Part shown: piece after piece, positions 50,809 to 62,316 of the stretch | How the letters are laid out: each line of letters opens with the position of its first letter | Position numbering within the stretch: the stretch's first letter is position 1 | Program-made: the position numbers and the translations under genes | Notes under the pieces: generated by a model | The model's input: only the letters and a program-made list of their open reading frames with translations | Databases searched by the model: none | What the model was told of the DNA's origin: nothing | NCBI GenBank assembly: GCA_964034945.1 | Contig: OZ035960.1 | Location: 47,099,002 to 47,163,001, forward strand | DNA: 64,000 nucleotides | Source of the DNA: Chrysopilus asiliformis | Taxonomy: Eukaryota; Arthropoda; Insecta; Diptera; Rhagionidae | Reading direction: 5' to 3'

Positions 50809-51420
50809 AATAACTTAAATTTTTATCCATTAAATTTAATTAAATTTTAAAATTATAAGTAAAACTTTGTGTTGTAATATTTTTTTTAGGTTAAATTAAA
50901 GTAATAAACTCTTAAGTAGAGTTTGGGCTCGAGAATTCCTCTAGAATTCCTGGGCAATATTTTTTCCTGATTCTTGAGAAATTCGCGTTGGGAATTTCAA
51001 GAATTGGAAAATCTTAAAAAATCACAAAAATAATCGAAAAATAAATGTTTTATAATAATTTCTGTAACAATTATTGTGGTTTATAGGTAGGGTGACCATA
51101 CGTCCCGGTTTGCAGTGTCGGAACAAAACTTTTGTCCCGGATTTTTCAATTAAATGTTATAATAGTGTTATAATAACGATTTTCCACAAATGGCGTATGT
51201 ATTTCTAAAACTTTCGCTAGTGGCGTTTTTGTCTTCACTGCTGGTTTCACAATTTCCGCCCCCACAGATGCACGGGTCGGACATCCTCAAATTTTTTCCT
51301 GAAACGGATTTCGTACTAGTCAGAAACTGTCTATTTGTCCCCGTTCTCGAGCCGGTCTCCGCCATGGATACAATACTTTCCTTCTTAGCTACGCAGAGTA
51401 AAGTAAAATATTTTTAAAAA
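50809..51420. other. 3' flank of copy D; one end of an unknown DNA element
   Basis: Similarity to the flank of copy C ends near 50965. TAGGGTGACCATACGTCCCG at 51089 resembles 55109 and looks like an element end. The frame at 51190-51417 has no recognisable domain, and I do not call it a gene. Confidence 0.45.
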
Positions 51421-52018
51421 TATGGATGTCATATAGAGTATGTGACGATTGGCCCCCTGGAAATTGCAGCTTTTCTTATGTTTAACCTTTAGGCACACGA
51501 AATATGTAGATTTCAAAAATATAACAAATATTCAAAAAAAAAACCAATGATTTTAATGAAAACATGCCGGGGTTACAACCCTAAAAACAATATTATATCG
51601 CCTGATGATAGGCAAAATCAATGTGCATTTAATAAACAAAGCAAATTATTTTTTCTTTAATAATTTTTCAAAAGTTTTTTTTTAATAAATTGCTTTGTTT
51701 TAATTTTTTTCAAAAATATAGATTTTTTAACACCATGACCATAGAATAAGGAATATATAGAAAAAACTCTGCCGAACAAATTTTTGACAAATTTTTCCTT
51801 CGAAGGGGGGAAAAATGTCCCTATCATTCACTAGCTACGGCCTAAAAGTTAATTACTTTTAGACTAGGGAGCACGAAGCAGAGAGAACATTTTCTAATCA
51901 TTTTCGTCGTATCTATTCAATGAGATGGAGGAATCGAATGGATAATTTTTTCCGTGTTACATCGGATCCTCTTGCTTCATCTCACAGTGGAAAAATTTTC
52001 TCTAAAAATTTGTTCTAA
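51421..52018. other. tail of a subfamily G repeat, then unassigned sequence
   Basis: ATGTCATATAGAGTATGTGACG and AATTGCAGCTTTTCTTATGTTT (51430-51483) are the end of subfamily G. The rest is AT-rich with no gene. Confidence 0.45.
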
Positions 52019-52181
52019 AGGTAAGGATACACGATGAGAGACTTTGGTCTCTGGTCTCCAGGGTACAAAAGGCAAAAATCTCCAAAGTGTATACACGTTC
52101 AGAGACATTTAAGTCTGGGGATCAAAAAATAGATCTCCGGAGACCTTTACTAAAAAGTCTCTCAAAGCAAAGTCTCTGGAG

Positions 52182-53718
52182 CAGTGATGCTATATCGAGG
52201 GGAATTCCCCTTTTTGCGGGGAATTTGACTATAAAAATTGTTAATAGGGGAAAAGGGGAAAACGCTTCAAAACGAGGGGAAACGATTTACAACGAGGGGA
52301 AACGATTTTCAACGAGGGGAAAATCTTCGCCATTCAACTAAACCCGAAATACTTTTAAAAAATTACGGAAAAGTAAAAATACAAATATAAAAACAATTAC
52401 AATCCAATTCCAAGCTTAGGCAAGGGTAAAGAGTGAAGGAAATGCCCTTATTTATGCATTTGCCACTTTATAATGATCTTATTGCAATTGTAAAGTACAC
52501 ACCAATCTTTTAACCGAAAGCACTTAATGGCTTTCGAATGTACGTTTAAGTTGGCCCTCCATTACCATGACTTCTGTAACTGCAAAAAAATGCAGAAAAC
52601 TAGAGCAAGATAGACTTATGTAGATCTAAAAAGGAATGACTGAATACAAGTTAAACGCTATCCCTTCCAGTTTTACAATTTTATAGCAATCATATCAAAG
52701 CTTATGCTATGAATATAATGTTCAAATTGGCATGGTAACAAAGCTTTTGACTATGCATGCGAAGGAGAAAAATGAGATCACGCTATAATAACAGTTTGAA
52801 TGTGTCCGTGCTTACTATTCACTTACAGGGACAATGTGTGATTGTAGTAGAAATCGCCATAAAATCGCCATAAAAAACAGGGGAAATTATTCTTGCAGTT
52901 GCCGACAAATTTTTGCAGTTGATTCTTATCTCCCTTTCTCGTCAACGTATCTTCACATAAATGTGTCTCTATTTTTTTGCAGTTGGGAAAAGTCATGGTA
53001 ATGGAGGAGAGTCCTTAAACTACTTTAAAAGACTTTGATGGAAAGTAGTTTCCATGAAAGTTCATTGACACATCTTTTTTGTTCGTTTTTTCGGATTTCT
53101 TAAAAATATTTTCAATATAGATATTTTAAATTGCAAATCAGCAGAAGTGCTTTGTTTAAATTATGTCGGTAATTTGTTGGTCATCTTTAAAACTTGGCTT
53201 AATGTAATAATTTCGACCAATATTCACCAGAAGAATGCATGGACCAGTGGCAAAGTGCTCAAAATATAAAAATCGAGTTCCAGTCGCGACTTGATTTCGT
53301 TTTTTTTCCATTTTTTGATATTTTTATATTTTTTAAATTCAAAATATGAAAATAATTTTTACCGAATTTAAGGAGGACCGGATCATTTTAAGCTCAAAAG
53401 CAAAGGAACTACCTTGATTTATACATTTGTGACTTGCTTTGATTATTATCCAATTGTGAATCCCGGCTTCTTTTCATATCTTATTTGACGTTTGGTTGGA
53501 GACCCGTGACGTTGTTATCGGGAATAAAATTAACGAGTTAAAGCTTTCAAAATAGAAAATTATTTCCTAAAGGACAATAATTTTTGGTTGTAATAAATGA
53601 ATTCTTTATTTAATATTCGTTGTTTTTATAGGGGAAAACGAGGGGAATTTCGTCATTGAAAAAGGGGAATTTCGTCATTTGGAAAGGGGAATTTCACTAA
53701 AGGTACATAGCATCACTG
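52182..53718. mobile_element. hAT-type non-autonomous element nested in the Harbinger element
   Basis: The ends are CAGTGATGCTAT and ATAGCATCACTG. The 8-bp duplication CTCTGGAG lies at 52174-52181 and 53719-53726. AACGAGGGGAAACGATTT occurs about three times near 52275-52320, and GGGGAATTTCGTCATT repeats lie at the right end. No transposase was recognised. Confidence 0.93.
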
Positions 53719-53836
53719 CTCTGGAGTGCATACACGACGACACAGGTATCTCGTCTTTGGAGATCTTTTTGACATTTGGCAGTTTTAATTCGTGTTATGC
53801 TGTGAAAGTTTTCAAGTTGTTAATTTTTTTATTCAA

Positions 53837-54124
53837 ATGAACGGGGGAAATAGAAGAATCACTGCAGCAATATCAGCATTCATAATTTTGCGTAGGAGGC
53901 AAAAGAGACAAAAGAGGCAACGCAAAATATGGGTGAAAAATTGGATTAGAAAGCGACAATCGGCCAGCATAACACAAACATTGCTGCACGAATTAAGAAC
54001 TGAGGAAGAAGAACTTTACAAAAATTTTCTTCGAATGACGATGAAAGATTTTGACGAATTATTGGAAAAAATCAGACCTCTCATAACAAAACATAATTTT
54101 GAAATGTCAAAATTCGTCTTCTGA
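53837..54124 (+). pseudogene. Harbinger (HARBI1-like) nuclease, N-terminal remnant
   Basis: MNGGNRRITAAISAFIILRR, a basic run RRQKRQKRQRKIWVKNWIRK, TLLHELRTEEEELYKNFLRM and TMKDFDELLEKIRPLITKHN are typical of the start of Harbinger nucleases. The DDE part is absent: the frame stops at 54122-54124 and the right terminal region follows directly, so this is a deletion derivative. Confidence 0.82.
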
Positions 54125-54343
54125 GACCAAGAGATATATATCAAAACGTTTTGAAGACCGGAGACGCATTAAAAAGAGTAGCTACACGGCAAGAGACTTA
54201 AGTCTCCCAAGAGACCCGAGAGACTTGTACTTGGAGATAAATCTCCGGTCTCCGAAGTGTATACACAGGTCTCTTTGTATCCAGAGGCGAAATTTTTGGT
54301 CTCAGAGACCAAAGTCTCTCGTCGTGTATCCTTACCTTAAGAG

Positions 54344-54671
54344 TTTATTCTCTAGATTATTTGTTCTCTACCATGACTATCGGAAGGATTGAGACTTGAA
54401 ATTTTGTATAGTTACGTTTCTTATAGATGGCTAGGCCAAATTATTGAACTGGAAAAATTGGACCATTTGGACCACTCCTTCCTCCCTCCTCCATACAAAA
54501 TGATTACTTTTGTCTATTTTCTCGAAAATGGTGAGTCGTATTGAAGGTAAAATCTATTTAAATCCAATCAGACCACTTCTTTCAAATGGATCTCTTTAAA
54601 TAAACATTTTGTCTGTCCTCATATGAGTATTTGACGATTGGCCCCTAACAATTGTAGGCTTTCTTATGTTT
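54344..54671 (+). repeat. GTCC family, subfamily G fragment
   Basis: CTATCGGAAGGATTGAGACT, TTGAAATTTTGTATAG, CATTTGGACCACTCCTTCC, CTCGAAAATGGTGAGTCGTA and the tail ACAATTGTAGGCTTTCTTATGTTT are present. The 5' half is missing. Confidence 0.7.
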
Positions 54672-55540
54672 TTAGAGTATTTTTGTTAAAAAAAAGGAAG
54701 ACTTTTTTTTGAAATAATTTAATTTCAAATTCGTGTAAAAAAGTATGGGGGAAAAAAGTTGGGTATATATGTCTAGTAATAATCTCTATCCAATACGGAA
54801 AAGCTCAATAAAATTCGGTCTTTGGCTTCAGATATAGCAGGACTAGAGATCATCAAGACACAATGAATTACAACTATCCAGTGATGCAGAGGAATTAAAA
54901 GGATTCCTTTCTTCACGCGATAAAGATAATTCGTAAGGAACTATCGCATTAACAGGCTGTGTTTCAAACGCGAAAATCCAATTTTTTTCGGAGCAAAGTG
55001 AATTTTTGTTATTTTTAATTGATATTTTTTTAAAATAAAGATGTGCAAACTACTTTAAGAGCATTTTTAATAATAACAACCCATTGCATGATATCTTTTC
55101 CCATAAGTAGGGTGGCCACACGTCCCAGAATGGCCGGGACAGACCGGAATTTAAGCTTGTTGTCCCGGTGTTTTGGAAACTAAATTTTTGTCCTCGACTC
55201 TTCAAATCAGTATAATAATTTTTCAAACACTAGATGAACCTATCACTGAAAATGCAAAACATACTCTATTTAATTTTAATTTTTAATTTATTATTATTAA
55301 ACTAAGTAAATACATTTAGCATTTTTTATAAATAATAAATTGTTCTTAAGACTATGTATTATCAAAGCGAACAAATTTAAATACAAATGACATTATGCGC
55401 GTTACAATACAATACTAAACAAATGGATTAATTCATATATTTTAATGTTGAATCTAAAACTAAATCTATATTGCGCATAGAAAATTTCATTTATGTATTT
55501 ATCTAATTTAAGTTTACTAATCTTTGCTACATCACCATTG
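54672..55540. other. no gene; element end at 55109
   Basis: TAGGGTGGCCACACGTCCCA at 55109 with TTGTCCCGGTGTTTTGG matches 51089-51150, one end of an unplaced DNA element. Other sequence is AT-rich. Confidence 0.4.
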
Positions 55541-55551
55541 AGGGCGCCTTA

Positions 55552-55866
55552 TCAATAATTTTTATGTATTCCTTGTGTCACAAAAGATGAGAAACATCCA
55601 TTCTGAAAAGTGCGATATGAGGTCTGGCATCGCATATGGGTTTGAAGTGAATTCCACAAAATAACACCATGGACGAAAAGAGAACGCCTGAAGACAAGTG
55701 ACCGATTTTCCGGTGTATGCAAAATTTGCATTCTCCCAGAATTAACTCTGATGATTAGATCTCCCAAGTAATCTGGGAAAAGGCCATTAACAATTTTAAA
55801 TATTGCACAGAGAGTTCTTATTTTGTAGTAATTTGTTAAAAAACACCCAAAAATTGATGCTTGCAC
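55552..55866 (-). pseudogene. non-LTR retrotransposon fragment (C-terminal region of a reverse-transcriptase ORF)
   Basis: KIRTLCAIFKIVNGLFPDYL, SGRMQILHTPENRSLVFRRS and LFVHGVILWNSLQTHMR show the pattern usual after the reverse-transcriptase domain of insect non-LTR elements (fKivNg..P.yL, R..r.p..R........s.....+.lWN.LP). No catalytic YxDD is present; only the tail remains. Confidence 0.65.
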
Positions 55867-56263
55867 TCCAGAAATATGATCATATATAGTCTTAACTCAT
55901 GAATAGGCACGCATTGAATGCTAATCTATTTCGACTGGAGGTTGCTCCAAAAAAATTTTTTTTCGTCTGCGCCATATTTTTTCAAACAATTTTCCACAAA
56001 AGGTGCGATATCTAAAAAAAATGCGGCGCATTACTTTTTGTTGCTGTTTTAATATACAATTTCCGTTGCGACTAGTACAGAGCTCAAGAATTTAAGTTAA
56101 GTACCAGGAAGGCCGAGCCATCTCAAAATCCTCCTTCAGCCTCTGTCTCTGAGTAATTGAATCGTATAATGAGGTTCAGGGAACTTGATTGTTTTGTAAT
56201 TACTATTTATCGCTGCCGATAGATATCTAAAAAGTGATATTTTTAGAATACATGTCGATAAAC

Positions 56264-56640
56264 CTTACTCCCTAGCAATATTGCGAATTTTCATTAAGAT
56301 ACCTTCACGTAATTCGAACACACGATACCCCGAGGGGATGGAAAAGTCAGGTTTGTAGTGGAAAAATCGAAAGCCCTTAGCCCCCTTAGCAATACTGTAA
56401 AGTTTCATTAAAATAGGACCACCTAATTCGAAGACACCAGGCGAGGGGTATCGAGGGGAGGGAAAAGTCAGGTTTGTAGTAGAAAAATCGAAAGCCCTTA
56501 GCCCCCTTAGCAATACTGTAAAGTTTCATTAAAATAGGACCACCTAATTCGAAGACACCAGGCGAGGGGTATCGAGGGGAATTTTCTCAGAGATGAGACC
56601 TATCTAGATCGGTTTTTTGTCCCCGAAAATCCCTAACCCC
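56264..56640. repeat. about 121-bp tandem repeat, three units
   Basis: Two nearly perfect units start GAAAAGTCAGGTTTGTAGT at 56341 and 56462. A third, diverged one precedes them (from 56264). Each holds AGCAATACTGTAAAGTTTCA and CACCTAATTCGAAGACACC. The tail TTCGTGAAAATCGTTAGGCG to ATTATATTATAGGATT (to 56712) looks like a short retroposon 3' end. Confidence 0.85.
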
Positions 56641-56721
56641 CAAGTTTCGTGAAAATCGTTAGGCGGGTTTTCGAGATCGTTGTGCAGACATTCCTCGGAT
56701 TATATTATAGGATTTTTGTTT

Positions 56722-57627
56722 GGGAATGTGCATCTATTAAATAACTTTGCTGCATTCTTTTTCAAAAACTTTGCCTGCGGCGCACATTGATGATTTTTTC
56801 CCTTGGTTTCAATCTAAATCAAGTTTTGTTTTTCATATAGAATTTGTTGCTCACCTTATCCCGGATTGAAGATTTCTGTTCTGTTATGGGAGATCTCCAT
56901 TTACCACAACACTTTTAATACTGAAATGGCAAATTTGATCATGAGAAATGTGTCTGCAAAGAGATTGTCGACGTTTCTGCAAGTGGAGCTTTCATAGTAT
57001 TTATTCGTACTAGTGACAAAAGACAACATAATTAAAATAGAGTGATTCTAAATTCAACTGCAAGTGATAGGGAAGTTATCAGAAATAAGTAAATTTTGTT
57101 TTATAATTACTACGTAAAATGACATGCCCGCTGGCTAAGCCTTTGTGTACATGCGTAAATGAAATGATTTGAAGGAATGTGACCGAAAATTTCAGCTGTG
57201 AATGACTCGATCGGACATATTCTCAATGAGTTGGAGTAAGAGTTCTATAATTTTCCGGTCAAAATTATATAAAAAAATATTTATCTTAAAAATTTAACGA
57301 TAATGACCTTATCTGGATTAGTTGGGTACAAAGGTAATCGCCACTCTGCAGAATTCATCAACTATGGGTCTATGATCGGTAACTATACTCGTTGGTATTA
57401 TCTTTGAAATACTAGTCGGTTATTACACTTTACTGGTGGTAGTATAAACTTTATCGCCACTTCATTGATTTTCACACATTGTAATTCACGCATATTTGAT
57501 AAAGGCCCGTTTGCGCGTACTATTCTTACAAAATTAAGTTGCGGTTAGCCTGCTTAAACCGTATAAATTTTTGCGATTTGAATAATTTAAGTTGTGCTTA
57601 AGTTGTTAAGTTTCGTTAGAGCAAATG
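56722..57627. other. no gene seen
   Basis: No repeat borders or coding features are recognised. Confidence 0.35.
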
Positions 57628-57690
57628 GCCCTAGTGGCATAAGGCCATGGTCCTAGTGGCATAAGGCCATGGTCCTAGTGGCATAAACTT
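57628..57690. repeat. 22-bp minisatellite, about 2.8 units
   Basis: CTAGTGGCATAAGGCCATGG plus TC repeats at 57631, 57653 and 57675 without visible mismatch. Confidence 0.9.
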
Positions 57691-58900
57691 TCGAGACCAC
57701 AGTTGACCACTATTGAGATTAACAACTCTTTGGTGTGTGTGTTGCTTTTCATTAATGTGTTTATCTAGAAAAATTGTAATTTCACGTTTTTAGTGGCTTA
57801 TCTTAAAATTTTCTTTCAAGTATTGCTTTAGTTTTGTTTTGAATGATGACTCTTTGAACTCTTGTCCACATCTAATATATTTCTAAAATGGGATTTTTTG
57901 ATAAGCAACTCTTGTCTTGCAGTATATCTTGTGATGAGATACGAGTTTGTGTCATTCGGCTTCAATTAGTTCAGTTGAACGGACTATCGACGAGATTCAA
58001 AATTATTGATTTTTAGTGAATTTTTTTAAATTGGTCACCTGAGTTATTTTCTTTTATTCGTTACGTAAGTGAAATCAATTTCCTAAGTGGTTTAAAAAAG
58101 TTTTTGTAAGGATATTAGGATAATTTATGTTTTGATCTTTTGTCAATCCTATATTTAAAAGCAAAAAGAACTATTGCTATGAATTTGTAAAAACCGAAAC
58201 AGTTCTAGTTATTTAAGTGTTTAAACATGAATATGGGAATAGTATTTAAAACAAATGGTGGACTATGAACTTTGTTGTTTTATGTAACAAAAAATTGTGT
58301 CGGTTAGAAATGTTTTAATTGCGGCTCACGAAAAACCGTGACAGTAGTTACAAAAATAACGACATATCTGTAATCTCGAACATCGTTTTACACATTTGTG
58401 TAACGTTTTGCCACATAACTGGTAAAGATTGCAATCAATTATGCAGCAAAATTAGTGTTTGATAAAAAGATTATTTTTTTCTTCAAAGATATGATGACTA
58501 TTGGGATTATTGCATAATATAGTTAAAAATTGTTAAAAATAATAAAATTAAACTTAAAGGTACTTCAGTATAGTTATCTGTAAAATTTTGATAGTTGATT
58601 AGCTAAAATTGTGGCAATTTCTTTTGTATTGCAGAAAACTGCAAATAGTAGACTACATTTTTAAATTTTCGTTCGCAGAGTACATCAGTTTTTTATGCAT
58701 TAAACAAAATGGGCTTAAAATGAATAAGAACTTTACTCTGAACTCATCTAAAAGTTTCGGTGCAAGTATTTGCCACCATATATGATACACTTTCATAGTC
58801 GCAGATGCGTTCCAAACTGCCGAACAGATCAAGTAGAAAGTTTGAAATTTTGAACAGACGGATTTTTTTTTAAAGGTATTGAATTTAGCAAATCGGGTAT
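57691..58900. other. no gene seen
   Basis: AT-rich sequence without family-like frames or repeat ends. Confidence 0.35.
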
Positions 58901-59192
58901 TTAACCCGTTCGGTACATGTTTTTTTCTATGGGGGTTAAAGATTCTCTCTATACAAATTAATGATGTTTAAGCTATCAGTATTCATTTAAAACAAAAAAA
59001 AAATCAAAAATTTTTATTTTTTACAAATACGTCCACTGTAGTCCAGTTTTTTACTCAAAAAATCAAAATTGGGTCACAAATGCACCTAAAGGTGCACTGA
59101 ATGAGAATAGAGTGTTGAAAATAAATAAATAAGAAGTCAATTAAAATTTTTAACTGCGTTGCCATATGGCATCAAAATACCGAATGGGTTAA
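58901..59192. mobile_element. piggyBac-like MITE (TTAA), diverged copy
   Basis: It runs from TTAACCCGTTCGGTACATG to ACCGAATGGGTTAA, with the shared interior TATACAAATTAATGATGTTT, CGTCCACTGTAGTCCAG and AAATTGGGTCACAAATGCA. It lacks the inner CACTATAGTG palindrome of the other two copies. Confidence 0.82.
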
Positions 59193-60074
59193 TTCGAGCA
59201 TTCATGACAAAAAAAAAATTAGACCAGTAGATTGAAATCATTTTCGCCTATCATAAATGGATTTATTTGTTTTTTGAAATTTTTTTTGTTCATTTCTAAT
59301 TCACTTTTCTCAAGTTCCAACTTTGCCTGATCATTTTCCCTGCTTACCAGCCATGGAAAATTTGCCACATTTGTAAGGTTTTACTACAAGCAGCCTGTGC
59401 TAGAATTTTAAACTGCTGGTCTTGAAAATTGAAAAAGAACTTATTTTTTGTGTGGCAAAGCTTATCTAGTGTCATAAATATTTTTTTTAAGTAAATTTTT
59501 TCATATTTTCAATAGTTTTAAATATAAGTGTTACGACTCCAGTAGAACATGTATTCTTTTATTAAAGTTTCGGTTTATGAAAAACTTTTGAGGACAAAAA
59601 AAGTCTCGGTTCATGAACAAGGTTAGAATTTGTAAACCAAATTTTAGTCCTTGGACATACAATTAGCAGTAAAAAAATAGAGATGTAAATCAAACATTCT
59701 TAAATGTTTCTTTTTTCTATTTGGCATTTGCGGTCCATGTGGGAGTGGGACTAATGCCTCCTTACATTGACTGCCATGGCTATCATTTTTGATAGCCAGT
59801 GAATAAGGCACTAAGTTTCATGACATAATTTTCTATAATTTTCGATAGCCAGGTCTACATTCTGCATGTATACATTTTGAATACATACATTCATACATAC
59901 ATACGTACATACTTAAATTCTACATATATTCTACAGGCCTACATAATATATTGGAACTTCTTTTAAAAATTTGCAAAATTGGTTCGGCAGTCAATGTGTT
60001 AAGAGTTTTACGCAATTTCGCTCTATCCAAACCTTCGTTTTGCCAATCACACTCTCGAATAAATTAACACCACC
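59193..60074. other. no gene; short ATACATAC repeat
   Basis: A CATACATTCATACATACATA tract lies at 59880-59910. No gene or element was recognised. Confidence 0.35.
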
Positions 60075-60381
60075 TTAACCCTTTCAGTACATATTTTTTT
60101 TCTCTGGGGGTTAAAAATATTCTCTATACAAATTAATGATGTTTAAGCTATTAGTATTCATTTAAAACAAAAAAAAAAATCAAAAATTTTAATTTTTCTT
60201 AAATTACGTCCACTGTAGTCCAGCTTTTTACTCAAAAAATCAAAATTGGGTCACAAATGCATTTAACCCTTTCAGTCACCACGTACACTATAGTGTACAC
60301 ACTTTCTACCAAGTCAAGTTATGAGTTATGGCTTCTGAAAAGTGTGTACACTATAGTGTACGTGGTGACTGAAAGGGTTAA
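60075..60381. mobile_element. piggyBac-like MITE (TTAA), copy 2
   Basis: It has the same structure as 9373-9673. The inner unit starts TTAACCCTTTCAGTCACCAC at 60263 and ends CGTGGTGACTGAAAGGGTTAA at 60381, a perfect inverted pair with ACTATAGTGTACAC in each arm. Confidence 0.88.
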
Positions 60382-60414
60382 AATATAGCTTAAAGTAAAT
60401 ACCGCGCAGTGTTA

Positions 60415-60876
60415 TGCCGTGGTCACACGACGCTATTTTGCCAGCCGCTGGCTGCTGTTGGTTAGTAGCGCTGGCAGGTAGCAACTGTAGCCAGCGTACT
60501 GAAAGGGTTCACACGATTTATACTTTAGTAGCGCTGCCAAGTAGCAAAACAGTGGTTTGACATTTTAATCTGGGAAATTTTTTAAATAATAAACGTTACA
60601 CACAAATTTCAATAATGAAACGTAAAATAACAACTTACAATAAACAAACTTTACCACTTATCAGACTTTTGACAGCTCTGAAACCATGTGACAGGGTCAC
60701 GTGATCCCTAGTAGGGCTGGCAAAGTAGAACGGTATCTACTTCACTAGCGGTGCTAAAATCATCACGCTGCTGGTGGTAGTAGCAACGCACTAGGGTTCA
60801 CATGGTGCTGCTGAAACGGCTGCTAACAACCAAACAGCCACTAGCGCTGGCAAAACAGCGTCGTGTGACCGCCGCA
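60415..60876. mobile_element. PIF/Harbinger-like MITE (GGTCACACGACGCT ends)
   Basis: TGCCGTGGTCACACGACGCT and TGCGGCGGTCACACGACGCT (read inward) continue into TTTTGCCAGC. TTA flanks both sides (60412-60414 and 60877-60879). AGTAGCGCTGGCA motifs recur in both arms. Confidence 0.88.
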
Positions 60877-60879
60877 TTA

Positions 60880-61849
60880 TTAAAAAAAATTTAACATCGT
60901 AACTCGGAGTTTTTTTTTGACATTCCTATTTTAAGGAGTTTAAAATTAATTTTAACCATTTCGCACCTATTGGGACATATGTGTTCTGCTGAATGTTCAC
61001 AAAGTCCTAAAATGTAAAATTTGTAAATTAGATTAATCCGTTATTATCGTCTGAAACTAATTAAACGTCTTCCGTACCGAAAGAGTTAATACCGTTTTGG
61101 CCTCAATTTAGAACCACCTCCGAAAAGGAGTCAAAAACTCATTCGAACTCCTTCTAGGAGTTATTTTTATTGTAACGGGAGTTTACATTTAGAGGAGACT
61201 TTCCAATTGGCTTCAATAGCCGATCAGGAGGGTGAATGGTTTCAAAATAAGTTTGAAATTTGTCAACAACAACATGCAAAGCGTTTTTCACCAAATAATT
61301 TAAATTTTCATCTTTTTGGTTGAATTTTTAAACTGAAAAACCGAATTTTTAAATCAAAAAAGGTGAATTTTGAAACCAAAGTTGAATTTGTAAGGTATTT
61401 TTGGCAAGATGGAAATTTTCACATTTGTAAGGGATGTTTGCGTTTCGTTTCGTCATTTTTTTAAACCTAGTTTTTAATGGACTGGACATCGGGATATCAC
61501 CGAAATTTAAACCCATGTCCTTGGATTTCGTAGTACCATAGATTAGAGACTTACTATAGATAAGACACAAACGTGGTTTTCCGTTTGCCGCCTGTAGAAA
61601 GAAGTAGTCGACAGCATCATTCCCTAGTCGACAGCATTATTTCTCTCTTTTTATCATTTAGCTCAAATGGACTAGTTGAAAAAAATCATTTTGTAATACT
61701 CGCACAGAACAAACCAAAATATTGTACCAACACATACACAAGGGCCGACAGCGGCCTTTCACAATTTCTTCAACTGTCAATGGCGATAGGATCTTTTAGC
61801 AAAAAAAAAAACACTTTTATTTCACTTGTTACGTTGCTAAACAGAAAAA
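60880..61849. other. no gene seen
   Basis: Unassigned sequence. The frames at 61349-61570 and 61573-61872 have no domain features. Confidence 0.35.
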
Positions 61850-61969
61850 ATGCCTGGCAAGAAACATTTTAAATGCCTTGTTGCGGAATGTTCTGCCAAC
61901 AATACGAAATATCCCGAGAGTTTTGCATTTCTCACACAAAAGCAATTAGTGTCTTTACAAAGCAAATGA
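61850..61969 (+). pseudogene. possible THAP-type zinc-finger start (39 codons)
   Basis: MPGKKHFKCLVAECSANNTK followed by YPESFAFLTQKQL resembles the first third of a THAP C2CH finger (C-x4-C, then a Phe-rich strand), as found in P-element and THAP proteins. The frame stops at 61969, and the second Cys-His pair is absent. This is weak evidence; it may be chance. Confidence 0.3.
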
Positions 61970-62050
61970 AACAGACGACAACGTACTGTTCTTCAAGAAA
62001 AAATTTCTTACGCGTTTCCTAACTATATATCTCTAAACTATGGTAGTACA

Positions 62051-62316
62051 CACAGAGACAAAAAAATTAAATCTAACTACTTTATAATGGGAAATCGAGA
62101 CAATCACTAAAATTCTTAATTTTTAGTACAAAATAGTTTATTTGAATTGAAAAAATAATAGATTAAAAAACGAAACAGTAAATTTTACTACTGAGAAGTT
62201 AAATTTTCTTGAAAAATTGACGATTTTGACTATTTTTGTAAATAAAATTAACTATCTTAGTAATAGTCACGATTCCCCATTATAAAATAATTAAATTTAC
62301 TGTCTTTTCCTGAGTG
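62051..62316. mobile_element. MITE related to the CACAGAAAAAAATAA family
   Basis: CACAGAGACAAAAAAATTAA with CTTTATAATGGG is inverted at the right as CCCATTATAAAATAATTAAA and CTGTCTTTTCCTGAGTG. The arms are imperfect and the target site is unclear. Confidence 0.6.

Larger units (their letters stand above)
52019..54337 (+). mobile_element. PIF/Harbinger-type element, internally deleted, with a nested hAT
   Basis: The ends AGGTAAGGATACACGATGAG and AGGTAAGGATACACGACGAG (read inward) continue into AGAGACTTTGGTCTC. The TAA target duplication lies at 52016-52018 and 54338-54340. Subterminal AGTCTCT / GGTCTCC motifs fill both ends. The residual gene is the N-terminal half of the nuclease protein. 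Confidence 0.92.

Noticed and set aside
51190..51417. 75-codon frame with a hydrophobic start and an overlapping minus-strand Cys-rich frame
   Set aside because: There are no splice context, conserved motif or neighbours to support either frame; it probably lies in an element that starts TAGGGTGACCATACG.
57628..57690. CRISPR-like regular repeat
   Set aside because: The 22-bp units are directly adjacent with no spacers; it is a minisatellite in a eukaryotic genome.
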